Origin: Gp6-AA40 sp050742535
Lineage (GTDB): Bacteria; Acidobacteriota; Vicinamibacteria; Vicinamibacterales; UBA2999
Length of the DNA: 8,514 nt
Assembly (NCBI GenBank): GCA_050742535.1
Contig: JBOGIQ010000268.1
Location: forward strand, 1-8,514
Reading direction: 5' to 3'
In this document: piece after piece, positions 1 through 6,400 of the stretch
Numbering within the stretch: the stretch's first letter is position 1
Layout of the letters: the number at the start of each line of letters is the position of its first letter
Notes under the pieces: generated by a model
What the model saw: the letters and a program-made list of their open reading frames with translations, nothing else
The model's database searches: none
What the model was told of the DNA's origin: nothing
Program-made: the position numbers and the translations under genes

Positions 1-962
1 TTGACTTGCTGCTGATCCGCCTCCACGTGGGCGAAATCAGTGTTGTACGTGAAATCGGCAGTCAGGTTCTGCGTCAGGCCGTACTTCACGTCGATGCCGG
101 CAGCGCCGGACAGCGGATTCGGCAGTGCGACAGAAGCGGTGCGATCGCTCGCGAGATTCGACACCACGTAGGGCTTCACCTCGATGTTCCTGGAGGCTGG
201 CGGCGCTTCGATGCCGAACACGGTCGCCGAATATGACACCTGCAGCCAGCCGCGGCTCCACCCAAACGACGCGGGTATCGCGGTCAAGAACGCTTCCTCG
301 AACTTCCAGCGATTGCTGCGCTCGATATTGAAGCCCCAGATCTGTTCTCGCCCGGGCCGGTATCGCAGCGACGTGAACGGGATGGCCGCCTCGATGGTCC
401 ACCCGCCATCGAAGCGCCCCACCACGATGTTCCAGACGCTGTTCCAGTCGCTGCTGAACTGCCGCTCGTTCGTGATCTGGCCGTCGGTCACGCCACCGGC
501 AGGTGTCACGGCGAAGTAGTAGGCGGAGCGGCGATCGTAGAACGTGTCGAAGAGAAGCGCGAGGTAGTCGTTGCGGAACACGCCGGACCCATCGCGGCGC
601 ATTTCGTCTGCGATCATCCGATCGGGACGTGCTTCCCAGCATTTGACCGCCACGTACACGTTCTCGTCGTCGAACAGCAGCCACGCCTCTGTGTTCTGCG
701 TCGCCGGCTCCCCTTCGCGCGGTTCCATCTGGATCAGTCCTGAGACCGAACGCGTCGTGGTGTAGGTTTCCTCGTCGAGCCGCCCGTCGATTCGAAGCGG
801 AGAGGTGACGCGAACGGCGCGCACGGCGGCGCGGCCCGCGGCGTCGCGTGTCATGACTGCCGGTGGCACGGGCGGCGGTGGTACCGCGTCCGGGGGGCGC
901 TGCGCCGCAGCCGCAGACGGGATCAGGCAGGCACCGGCCAGCGCAAACGCCGCGGATCGCAC
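1..962 (-). CDS. Exported DUF5916/CBM9-like outer-membrane protein, 3' end beyond window
   Basis: This is a partial gene: 320 codons are visible and it runs off the left edge. The GTG start at 962 is chosen because it gives a signal peptide (core A4-L13, likely cleavage at AAAA|Q near residue 20), an AGGAAA ribosome site (972-977) lies 9 bases upstream, and an in-frame stop (the TGA of the cupin gene) closes the frame just before it. A proline-rich linker (23-36) follows. Residues about 56-245 look like the family-9 carbohydrate-binding-like domain of DUF5916 proteins: 'IDGRLDEETY', 'TEAWLLFDDENVYVAVKCWE', 'NDYLALLFDTFYDRRSAYYF', 'SDWNSVWN', 'WTIEAAIPFTSLRY'. After residue 258 comes 'VKPYVVSN' and 'TADFTYNTDFAHVEADQQQV', the start of the C-terminal beta-barrel-like part. 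Family members are usually 700-900 residues, so more than half is missing. The precise role is unknown; outer-membrane location and glycan binding are inferences. It is probably co-transcribed with the cupin gene upstream. Confidence 0.85.
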   Translation of the reverse strand, partial: MRSAAFALAGACLIPSAAAAQRPPDAVPPPPVPPAVMTRDAAGRAAVRAVRVTSPLRIDGRLDEETYTTTRSVSGLIQMEPREGEPATQNTEAWLLFDDENVYVAVKCWEARPDRMIADEMRRDGSGVFRNDYLALLFDTFYDRRSAYYFAVTPAGGVTDGQITNERQFSSDWNSVWNIVVGRFDGGWTIEAAIPFTSLRYRPGREQIWGFNIERSNRWKFEEAFLTAIPASFGWSRGWLQVSYSATVFGIEAPPASRNIEVKPYVVSNLASDRTASVALPNPLSGAAGIDVKYGLTQNLTADFTYNTDFAHVEADQQQV

Positions 963-983
963 CCTAGCAGCTTTCCTACGAAT

Positions 984-1673
984 TCAATCGACCCTGATCG
1001 TGCGGGGCTGACCCTTTGGCACCACCTGAAATACGAGCAGCTCGGCGGGCTCCGTCTTGCTCAGATTCCGATAGAACCGGTGCGTGTGCAGCGGCGGTTC
1101 GTAGAACACTTCCCCCGAGCGGTAGACCGTGGGCTCGCCAGGCTCGACCTGACTCTCGACCTCTCCTTTCACGAGATACGCGAAGACCGGCCCCGAATGT
1201 TTGTGCGGGCCCGGGGAAGCCCCTCCAGGGGGCGTGGTGTTCTTCGTGAGGCTGATCTCCTGGTTGGTGAGATCGGTCAGCGACTCGTGCAGAAGCGGTT
1301 TCACACCAGGTGGCAGAGTACCGGCGTTCTGCAAGACAAGGATCTTCGCTGGAGTCGTCTCGCTCAGGTTTCGGAAGGTGCGGTGAACCTGCCCGGGACG
1401 CTCGTGGAAGAAATCGCCCGCGCGATGGATTCGCGGTTGGCCCGGTTCGGCCAGGTTCTCGATCGCGCCCTCGAGGACGTACGCGAACACGACCCCAGCG
1501 TACTGATGCGAAGGGACAGCCCGCCCTGGCGCCAAGGACAGCGTGAACAGGGCCATCTTCGGCTCCGTGGTCTCACCCAGAGGCTCCTGCATCAACACCT
1601 GGCCGTGCAGCAGCGTGCCCGAGCCTCCCCACAGGAGAGCCACCAACGCGAAGGTCGTCATGCTGCGATTCAT
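984..1673 (-). CDS. Exported bicupin (two cupin_2 domains)
   Basis: A 229-residue protein with an N-terminal signal peptide (hydrophobic core about 6-22, likely cleavage near LLHGQ, 21-25). It contains two similar cupin beta-barrels in tandem, residues about 48-115 and 150-217, which align clearly ('VFAYVLEG...EPGQPRIHRAGDFFHERPGQVHRTFRNLS' against 'VFAYLVKG...EPGEPTVYRSGEVFYEPPLHTHRFYRNLS'; each run here is abridged). The second domain keeps the metal-site pattern H157-x-H159 with an acidic residue near 171 and H198. The first has only H56 (SHQY) and H97, so its metal site looks degraded. The start ATG at 1673 has AGGAGA (1680-1685) at 6 bases. The DUF5916-type gene begins 21 bp after its stop, so the two probably form an operon. 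The substrate is unknown; the cupin fold alone does not tell an enzyme from a binding protein. Confidence 0.85.
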   Translation of the reverse strand: MNRSMTTFALVALLWGGSGTLLHGQVLMQEPLGETTEPKMALFTLSLAPGRAVPSHQYAGVVFAYVLEGAIENLAEPGQPRIHRAGDFFHERPGQVHRTFRNLSETTPAKILVLQNAGTLPPGVKPLLHESLTDLTNQEISLTKNTTPPGGASPGPHKHSGPVFAYLVKGEVESQVEPGEPTVYRSGEVFYEPPLHTHRFYRNLSKTEPAELLVFQVVPKGQPRTIRVD

Positions 1674-1679
1674 TTCAAG

Positions 1680-1685
1680 TCTCCT
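1680..1685 (-). promoter_or_regulatory. Ribosome binding site of the bicupin gene
   Basis: AGGAGA on the minus strand, 6 bases before the ATG at 1673. It favours this start over the in-frame ATG four codons further in. Confidence 0.7.
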
Positions 1686-1713
1686 GTCTCTTCATGCGAC
1701 GCGCCCCTGTCGA

Positions 1714-1742
1714 ATTAGACGCCAATGAAAATCTGCGGTTAA
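1714..1742 (-). promoter_or_regulatory. Candidate sigma70-type promoter for the bicupin/DUF5916 unit
   Basis: On the minus strand TTAACC (1737-1742) and TCTAAT (1714-1719) are separated by 17 bases and lie about 40 bases before the ATG at 1673. The -10 box matches the consensus at 5 of 6 positions and the -35 at 4 of 6. The placement is plausible, but this rests on motif matching only. Confidence 0.35.
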
Positions 1743-1859
1743 CACGCACGTTCATCCCTGCGCGCCTCGTGAAGCCCAGGGCGGAATCGGGGCGAACAGC
1801 GCACAGGCGCTTGACTTCCATAAGCATCTCAGGGAACACTACGGTCACATAAGCGGATT

Positions 1860-2198
1860 ATGGGAAGAACCGCCGAGCCGGCCGACCTCCTGCAGGGCAC
1901 CTTGGAGCTGCTGATCCTCCGGACGGTGGCGAGCCGGCCGAAGCACGGCTACGACATCGCGCAGTGGATCCACGCGGCCTCCGCCGAGGCGCTCTCGATC
2001 GAAGAGGGCGCGCTCTATCCGGCGCTGCACCGGCTGGAGCTCCGGGGATTGCTCGCCTCCGAGTGGGACGTATCGGCGAACAACCGCCGCGCCAAGTACT
2101 ACCGGCTCACGGCAGCGGGGCGAAAGCGGCTGAAGGACGCCACCGATTCGTGGCGCCGTACGAGCACCGCGATCAACCGCGTCCTCGACGCTGTCTGA
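1860..2198 (+). CDS. PadR-family transcriptional regulator (ADOP-associated type)
   Basis: A 112-residue winged-helix regulator, the usual length for the short PadR subfamily. The PadR core is evident: 'DLLQGTLELLILRTVA' (9-24) begins helix 1, 'HGYDIAQWI' (29-37) follows, 'GALYPALHRLELRGLL' (50-65) is the recognition-helix region, and 'RRAKYYRLTAAGRKRL' (76-91) forms the wing and the start of the dimerisation helix. Small PadR genes of this kind sit directly before ADOP-type permeases in Acidobacteriota and are thought to control them. Here the permease follows after 10 bp, so they are surely one operon. The ATG at 1860 has no clear Shine-Dalgarno sequence in front of it (the upstream bases are AAGCGGATT). 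Autorepression and an effector are inferred from the family and not visible in the sequence. Confidence 0.92.
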   Translation: MGRTAEPADLLQGTLELLILRTVASRPKHGYDIAQWIHAASAEALSIEEGALYPALHRLELRGLLASEWDVSANNRRAKYYRLTAAGRKRLKDATDSWRRTSTAINRVLDAV

Positions 2199-2202
2199 GG
2201 AG
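2197..2202 (+). promoter_or_regulatory. Ribosome binding site of the ADOP permease, overlapping the PadR stop
   Basis: GAGGAG lies 6 bases before the ATG at 2209 and shares its first two bases with the TGA stop of the PadR gene. This suggests translational coupling of regulator and permease. Confidence 0.7.
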
Positions 2203-2208
2203 TTTGCA

Positions 2209-4950
2209 ATGGCTGAGTGGCTGAACAGTCTGCGCCTGCGCATGCGGTCCCTGCTGCGCCGCCCGGCGCTCGACCGGGACCTCCACGACGAGATGGACTT
2301 TCACCTCGCGATGCGCGAGGAGCAGCTCCGTCAATCGGGCGCCGCCAACGCCGGGGACGCGGCCCGCCGCCGCTTCGGCAGCACCACGCGCATCCGCGAG
2401 GAGCTGCGCGACGCGTGGGCCGTCGCCCCGCGCCTGTCGTCGGTCGTCCACGACGTGCGCTACGCCGCGCGGACGCTGGTCCGGCACCGCGCGTTCGCGG
2501 GCGTGGTCGTCCTTACCCTGGCGCTCGCCATCGCCATCAACACCGCCACCTTCAGCATCGTCAACGCCGTGCTGCTCCGGCCGCTGGGGTTCCCCGACGA
2601 GGAGCGCCTGGTCTCCTTGCGCGAAGGTCGCAGCGGCGTCGACTTCGGCGGCTTCGGCTCCTTCTCGCCTCCCGACTACCTTGACGTCGAGCGCGAGCAG
2701 CAGTCGTTCAAGGACGTCGCGGTGTGGATGCCCATGGCCGCGGAGCTGTCGGGCACCGGCGAGGCCGCGCGGATCGTGGGCGCGCGGGTGTCGGCCGCGC
2801 TCTTCCGGGTGCTCGGCGTCTCGCCGCTGCTGGGGCGGACGTTCACGGCCGAGGAGGATCGTCCGGGTGCGGACGTGGCGGTCGTGAGCTGGGGGCTCTG
2901 GCAGACACAGTACGGCGGCGACCGCTCGATCGTCGGACGAACGATCGTGCTCGAACGGCGACCGCACACGGTGATCGGCGTGATGCCCGCAGGGTTCGAG
3001 TTTCCGGGGCGCCGGCTGATCACCGGCGGACCGTTCGGGGAGCCGGGGGACGTCTGGGTGCCGATCGCGTTCACCGACGGCCAGCGACAGGCGTCGCGCA
3101 ACGCAAATTCCAATTATTCGGCCGTCGCCCGTCTGAAGCCGGGCGTCTCGCTCGACCAGGCGAACGCGGACCTCGAGGCGATTGCCGCGCGCATCACCGA
3201 GCGCTATCCACCCGCCCCACGGGAGGTGCGCGCCTCGTCGATTGACCTCTCGGCCATCCCCCTGCATGAGCAGATCGCCGGGCAGTTCGAGCGGCCGCTC
3301 CTGCTGCTGCTGGGGGCGGTGGGTCTCGTGCTCCTCGTGGGGTGTGCCAACATCGCGAACCTCGTGCTCAGCCGCGCCGCCTCGCGCAGCCGGGAGCTCG
3401 CCGTCCGCGCGGCCCTCGGGTCGAGCCGCATGCAACTGGCGCAGTTGCTGCTCGCCGAAGCGGCCGTTCTTTCCCTCGCCGGCGCCGTGCTCGGCATCCT
3501 CGGATCGCGGCTGATCGTCTGGGCGCTGCCCACCGCCGTGGCCGAGAGGCTGCCCACGTCCGGCGTGATCCCGGTGGACGGGCGCGTGCTGGTCTTCGCC
3601 GCCGCCCTCACGATCGCCACGACGATCCTCTTCGCTCTCTTGCCGCTGGTCGGAATGGAGCGCCACCGCGAGGCGGGCGTCCTGCAGGAGGAAGCGTCGC
3701 GGACGACCACCAGTGCGCGGGGTCATCGCGTGCAGGCGGGCCTGGTGGTGTCGACCGTGGCGCTCGCGTGCGTCCTGTTGGTGGGCGCGGGGCTCTTCAT
3801 CCGCAGCTTCTCGGCGCTGCTCGGCGAGGACACGGGCTTCGATCCCGATCGCGTGCTGGCGGTGTCGATGACGCTGCCCCGTGCCGGCTACAGCACGGCG
3901 GCGAGCGTCCGCACCTTTCATCGGGAGCTCTTCTCGCGAGGCGCGGCGCTTCCGGGTGTGCGCTCGGCGGCGTTGACGACCGACGTTCCGCTCGAGCGCT
4001 ATGAGCGCCGAGCCTTGACGGCGGAAGGCGTGGAGGCCCCGGGCGGCGATCGGCCCAGCACGAATCTGTCATGGATCTACGGGCCGTACTTCGAGACGCT
4101 CGGCATCCCGCTGACACGGGGGCGCCAGTTCGAGGAGGTGGAATCGGTCGAGGCCCACTCCGTCGTCATCGTCAACGAGCGGCTCGCGCGAACCTTCTGG
4201 CCGGGACAGGATCCGCTCGGCAAGCGGATCCGCTGGGGCATCAACGTACCGGACACTCCGCGGAACCCGAATCCCTGGCTCACGGTGGTCGGCGTCGCCG
4301 CCGACGTCGTCGACGGGCCGCCGGGAACCGAACCGTACCTGCACGCGTGGGAACCGTTCAGCCAGTTTCCCGACATACATCTCGACAACGTGTCCAACGT
4401 CTTCTACGGCCGTCTCGTCAAGCTGGCGCTGCGCACCGACGCCGATCCGCGCGCGCTCGTCTCCCGCGTGCGCGCCGAGGTGGCAGAGATCGACGGCCAG
4501 CTGGCGATCCAGTCGATCGAGACCATGGACGAGCGGATCGACGAGGCGACGGCGGCGCGGCGTTTCAGCGTCATCACGCTCTCCGCGTTCGCCGCGGGCG
4601 CGCTGCTGCTGGCCGCCGTCGGCGTCTACGGGCTGCTGGCCTTCAGTGTGGCCGAGCGGCGGCGTGAGATCGCGGTGCGCCTGGCCATGGGCGCGGAGCC
4701 GCGGGCGATCGTGGGCATGGTGATCGGACGAGGGCTGACGCTTGTCGCCATCGGGCTGGCCGCGGGAGTGATCGTCTCGCTCGCGGCTGTCCGCGCTGTC
4801 ACGTCGCTCCTCTATCGCACCGACGGCCACGACTCGCTCACGTTCGGCGCCGTGACCGTCGTCCTGATGGCCGTGGCGCTCGCCGCGTGCGCCATTCCCG
4901 CCTATCGCGCCTCGCGCGTCGAACCGCTCGCCGCGCTGCGGGTGGAGTAG
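2209..4950 (+). CDS. ADOP-family duplicated orphan ABC permease (MacB/FtsX type)
   Basis: A 913-residue inner-membrane protein with the full architecture of the acidobacterial duplicated orphan permease family. It starts with a soluble prefix (about 5-85, 'LDRDLHDEMDFHLAMREEQL') and a first membrane helix (about 99-120). A MacB-type periplasmic domain follows (about 125-360), then the first FtsX block with helices near 365-385, 415-440 and 460-482. The second half repeats this: helix 511-531, periplasmic domain about 540-780, then FtsX helices near 786-812, 838-862 and 878-900. The coupling-loop signature occurs twice, 'RELAVRAALGS' near 396 and 'REIAVRLAMGAEP' near 820, showing the internal duplication. 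Family length is usually 800-900 residues, so it is complete. No ATPase gene adjoins it, hence 'orphan'; it may borrow a MacB/LolD-like ATPase from elsewhere. The substrate is unknown; macrolide, lipoprotein or peptide efflux are only analogies. Confidence 0.93.
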   Translation: MAEWLNSLRLRMRSLLRRPALDRDLHDEMDFHLAMREEQLRQSGAANAGDAARRRFGSTTRIREELRDAWAVAPRLSSVVHDVRYAARTLVRHRAFAGVVVLTLALAIAINTATFSIVNAVLLRPLGFPDEERLVSLREGRSGVDFGGFGSFSPPDYLDVEREQQSFKDVAVWMPMAAELSGTGEAARIVGARVSAALFRVLGVSPLLGRTFTAEEDRPGADVAVVSWGLWQTQYGGDRSIVGRTIVLERRPHTVIGVMPAGFEFPGRRLITGGPFGEPGDVWVPIAFTDGQRQASRNANSNYSAVARLKPGVSLDQANADLEAIAARITERYPPAPREVRASSIDLSAIPLHEQIAGQFERPLLLLLGAVGLVLLVGCANIANLVLSRAASRSRELAVRAALGSSRMQLAQLLLAEAAVLSLAGAVLGILGSRLIVWALPTAVAERLPTSGVIPVDGRVLVFAAALTIATTILFALLPLVGMERHREAGVLQEEASRTTTSARGHRVQAGLVVSTVALACVLLVGAGLFIRSFSALLGEDTGFDPDRVLAVSMTLPRAGYSTAASVRTFHRELFSRGAALPGVRSAALTTDVPLERYERRALTAEGVEAPGGDRPSTNLSWIYGPYFETLGIPLTRGRQFEEVESVEAHSVVIVNERLARTFWPGQDPLGKRIRWGINVPDTPRNPNPWLTVVGVAADVVDGPPGTEPYLHAWEPFSQFPDIHLDNVSNVFYGRLVKLALRTDADPRALVSRVRAEVAEIDGQLAIQSIETMDERIDEATAARRFSVITLSAFAAGALLLAAVGVYGLLAFSVAERRREIAVRLAMGAEPRAIVGMVIGRGLTLVAIGLAAGVIVSLAAVRAVTSLLYRTDGHDSLTFGAVTVVLMAVALAACAIPAYRASRVEPLAALRVE

Positions 4951-4991
4951 TTGCGCCGAGGGTTCGATGGCCGCGTCTGCGAGTTGCGACG

Positions 4992-5522
4992 TCAAGCAGG
5001 AACGTAGGCCAACCTGATTACATCGTCGGCAATCCGATCATGAGCGATCAGGCGGAGCGGCGGCCGGGGACCGGCGAAATATGGCTTGCCGTGACCCAGC
5101 ACGACGGGGTGCAGGTAGATTCGATACTCATCGATCAGGCCAAGTTTGGTGAGGCTGTGCGCTAAGTGCGGGCCAGCAACTTCGATCTCCCCGTCGCGCT
5201 CGGCCTTCAGCGCGCGGATCGCGCCCCCCAGATCATCCTCAACAAGCCTGGCATTCGGGCCGACCGACTTCAACGAGCGCGAGACGACCCATTTCGGCTG
5301 GTTCCGCCACGCCGCCGCGAACGCGCGTTTCTCTCCGTTCCACTCCGGATGATCGTCGTCCCAGTAACGCATGACCTCATACATGTGGCGACCGTAGACG
5401 CTGCCCGCCTGCCCCTGAGCCTCGTCGATGAAGTGGCGGAAGAGCGCAGGGCTCGGCGCAAAGGCCATATGGTCGACGTAGCCGTCCAGGGACTGGTTCA
5501 TTCCGAATACGAGCTTCGCCAT
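4992..5522 (-). CDS. RibD-C/dihydrofolate-reductase-like family protein
   Basis: A 176-residue cytoplasmic protein of the DHFR-fold RibD C-terminal family. The signs are the N-terminal strand and loop 'KLVFGMNQSLDGYVDHM' (3-19), 'SVYGRHMYEVMRYW' (41-54), 'KWVVSRSL' (77-84), the nucleotide-binding turn 'GEIEVAGPHLAHSL' (111-124) and 'LIDEYRIYLHPVVLGHGKPYF' (129-149, given as two adjoining pieces LIDEYRIYLHP and VVLGHGKPYF). Such proteins are stand-alone NADPH-dependent reductases related to RibD and DHFR; their substrates are mostly unknown, and nothing here supports a role in folate or riboflavin synthesis. The ATG at 5522 has a GGAGA (5533-5537) 10 bases upstream. The gene converges on the ADOP gene with 41 bp between stops and diverges from the cytochrome gene across 74 bp that contain the duplicated promoter element, so both could share control. 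Confidence 0.88.
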   Translation of the reverse strand: MAKLVFGMNQSLDGYVDHMAFAPSPALFRHFIDEAQGQAGSVYGRHMYEVMRYWDDDHPEWNGEKRAFAAAWRNQPKWVVSRSLKSVGPNARLVEDDLGGAIRALKAERDGEIEVAGPHLAHSLTKLGLIDEYRIYLHPVVLGHGKPYFAGPRPPLRLIAHDRIADDVIRLAYVPA

Positions 5523-5561
5523 ATCACTTCATTCTCCGGCGAATGCGCCTCGAGGGCGAGT

Positions 5562-5590
5562 TTGACACCAGATGTCTGTCTGCATACTAT
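5562..5590 (+). promoter_or_regulatory. Promoter of the cytochrome/Mo-oxidoreductase operon
   Basis: TTGACA (5562-5567, a perfect -35) and TACTAT (5585-5590) are separated by 17 bases. The -10 box ends 6 bases before the ATG at 5597, so transcription probably starts on or beside the start codon. The pentamer TGACA within the -35 box is mirrored by TGTCA at 5598-5602, and ATGTCTG (5572-5578) is repeated as ATGTCAG (5597-5603). Both could be contacts for a repressor. Confidence 0.65.
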
Positions 5591-5613
5591 CTGTTCATGT
5601 CAGGTATAGACGC
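5562..5613 (+). repeat. 52-bp promoter/start element, copy A
   Basis: This copy matches 7239-7290 at 46 of 52 bases without gaps. It spans from the -35 box through the ATG at 5597 into codon 6 of the cytochrome gene. Fully conserved blocks include GATGTCTGTCT and TATCTGTTCATGTCAG. Conservation of spacer and start region as well as of the promoter boxes points to an operator, a recent duplication, or both. Confidence 0.85.
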
Positions 5614-6400
5614 GCGCGCTCTCGACCGTGAGCTGAAGCGTGGAGCGATGGATCTCATGGGGAGGCAATCCGGGCACGCGCGGTGGGTTCGGCTCACGCA
5701 CTGGATCGCTGCCGTCAGTGTGGCCGCGCTGGCCTTCAGCGGCATCGAGATCCTGATGGTGCATCCCCGCCTCTATTGGGGCGAGGCAGGTAACGACCTG
5801 ACTCCGGCACTCCTGGAGCTGCCGATCAGCCGTAACCATCGGCATGGCGGCTGGACTGTGCCAATACCGTTCGTGGATGGCCCGGGCGCACCGGTCTCGG
5901 CCGGGCGCACGGTTAGGATTTTCAACCAGAACGGGTGGGGACGCAGCCTGCATTTCCTGTCCGCGTGGATGCTGATGGCCGTGGGCTTGGTTTACGTAGC
6001 GGCCGGCGTCGTCTCGGGACACTTCCATCGTCACGTGATCGGCGGGCGCGAGACGCTCTCGCCCGCGGCGCTCGGTCGCGACCTGCGGGAGCATCTGCGC
6101 GGCGTAGTGCCGACGCCTTCGGGCGGCCCTGATTACGGACCGCTGCAACGAGCCAGCTACGCGCTCGTCGTCTTTGTGCTGGCGCCTCTTCTCGTCCTGA
6201 CTGGCCTGACAATGTCGCCCGCCGTGGCCTCCGCGCTCCCGATGCTGCTGGATCTCTTCGGTGGGCATCAGTCAGCGCGCACACTGCATTTTGGCGCGTT
6301 CGCGGTGCTGACGCTCTTCACGGCGGCGCATCTCGTCATGGTGATTCGATCCGGATTCGCGCGTCAGGTCCGCGCCATGACTGTGGGAGACCGACGATGA
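5597..6400 (+). CDS. Four-helix membrane b-type cytochrome (cytochrome b561/hydrogenase-b type)
   Basis: A 267-residue inner-membrane protein with four hydrophobic helices: about 33-55, 115-140, 192-222 and 228-252. Likely haem ligands sit in the usual places: H35 in 'RLTHW' on helix 1, H119 in 'RSLHFLSAW' on helix 2, H231 in 'RTLHFGAF' and H245 in 'AAHLVMV' on helix 4. This is the pattern of Ni/Fe-hydrogenase and formate-dehydrogenase type cytochromes b, which pass electrons between quinones and a periplasmic partner. The partner here is almost certainly the Mo-oxidoreductase encoded next, whose ATG overlaps this stop (ATGA). The start is placed at 5597, not at the in-frame ATG at 5543, because the promoter lies between them and the equivalent ATG is used in the duplicated element before the serine hydrolase. 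Electron direction (quinol to enzyme or reverse) cannot be told. Confidence 0.85.
   Translation: MSGIDARALDRELKRGAMDLMGRQSGHARWVRLTHWIAAVSVAALAFSGIEILMVHPRLYWGEAGNDLTPALLELPISRNHRHGGWTVPIPFVDGPGAPVSAGRTVRIFNQNGWGRSLHFLSAWMLMAVGLVYVAAGVVSGHFHRHVIGGRETLSPAALGRDLREHLRGVVPTPSGGPDYGPLQRASYALVVFVLAPLLVLTGLTMSPAVASALPMLLDLFGGHQSARTLHFGAFAVLTLFTAAHLVMVIRSGFARQVRAMTVGDRR
6385..6390 (+). promoter_or_regulatory. Ribosome binding site of the Mo-oxidoreductase gene
   Basis: GGGAGA lies inside the end of the cytochrome gene, 6 bases before the ATG at 6397. Together with the ATGA overlap it implies coupled translation. Confidence 0.6.

Larger units (their letters stand above)
1674..1859. promoter_or_regulatory. 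Divergent intergenic region between bicupin and PadR genes
   Basis: This 186-bp non-coding stretch separates two divergent transcription units and must hold both promoters. Toward the PadR gene, the 7-mer CATAAGC occurs twice as a direct repeat (1819-1825 and 1848-1854, 29 bp apart), the second copy ending five bases before the PadR ATG. A TTGACT (1811-1816) is present but has no good -10 partner at 16-18 bases. PadR proteins often bind their own upstream region, so an operator here is likely, but its exact position is not established. Confidence 0.4.

Noticed and set aside
37..684. 215-residue minus-strand frame overlapping the DUF5916-type gene in another register
   Set aside because: The other minus-strand frame (from GTG 962) stays open for 320 codons and encodes the recognisable protein; this one is arginine-rich noise.
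1080..1718. 212-residue plus-strand frame across the bicupin gene
   Set aside because: It is antisense to a convincing duplicated cupin with signal peptide and ribosome site; the frame has no recognisable features.
1811..1845. TTGACT as the -35 box of a PadR promoter
   Set aside because: At 16-18 bases downstream there is no sequence close to TATAAT (GAACAC or nearby), so it was not called as a promoter.
2173..3921. 582-residue open frame on the minus strand opposite the PadR end and ADOP gene
   Set aside because: It is a shadow frame of a high-GC gene: the product is low-complexity, rich in Arg, Gly, His and Gln, has no recognisable domain, and the plus-strand protein is a clear family member throughout.
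4951..4991. Terminator between the convergent ADOP and DHFR-like genes
   Set aside because: No stem followed by a T-run on either strand was found in this 41-bp gap.
4069..4995. 308-residue minus-strand frame opposite the 3' half of the ADOP gene
   Set aside because: Same shadow-frame character: compositionally biased, no domain, wholly antisense to a conserved coding region.
5600..6268. 222-residue minus-strand frame opposite the cytochrome gene
   Set aside because: Antisense to a protein with clear membrane helices and haem histidines; the frame itself shows no domain.
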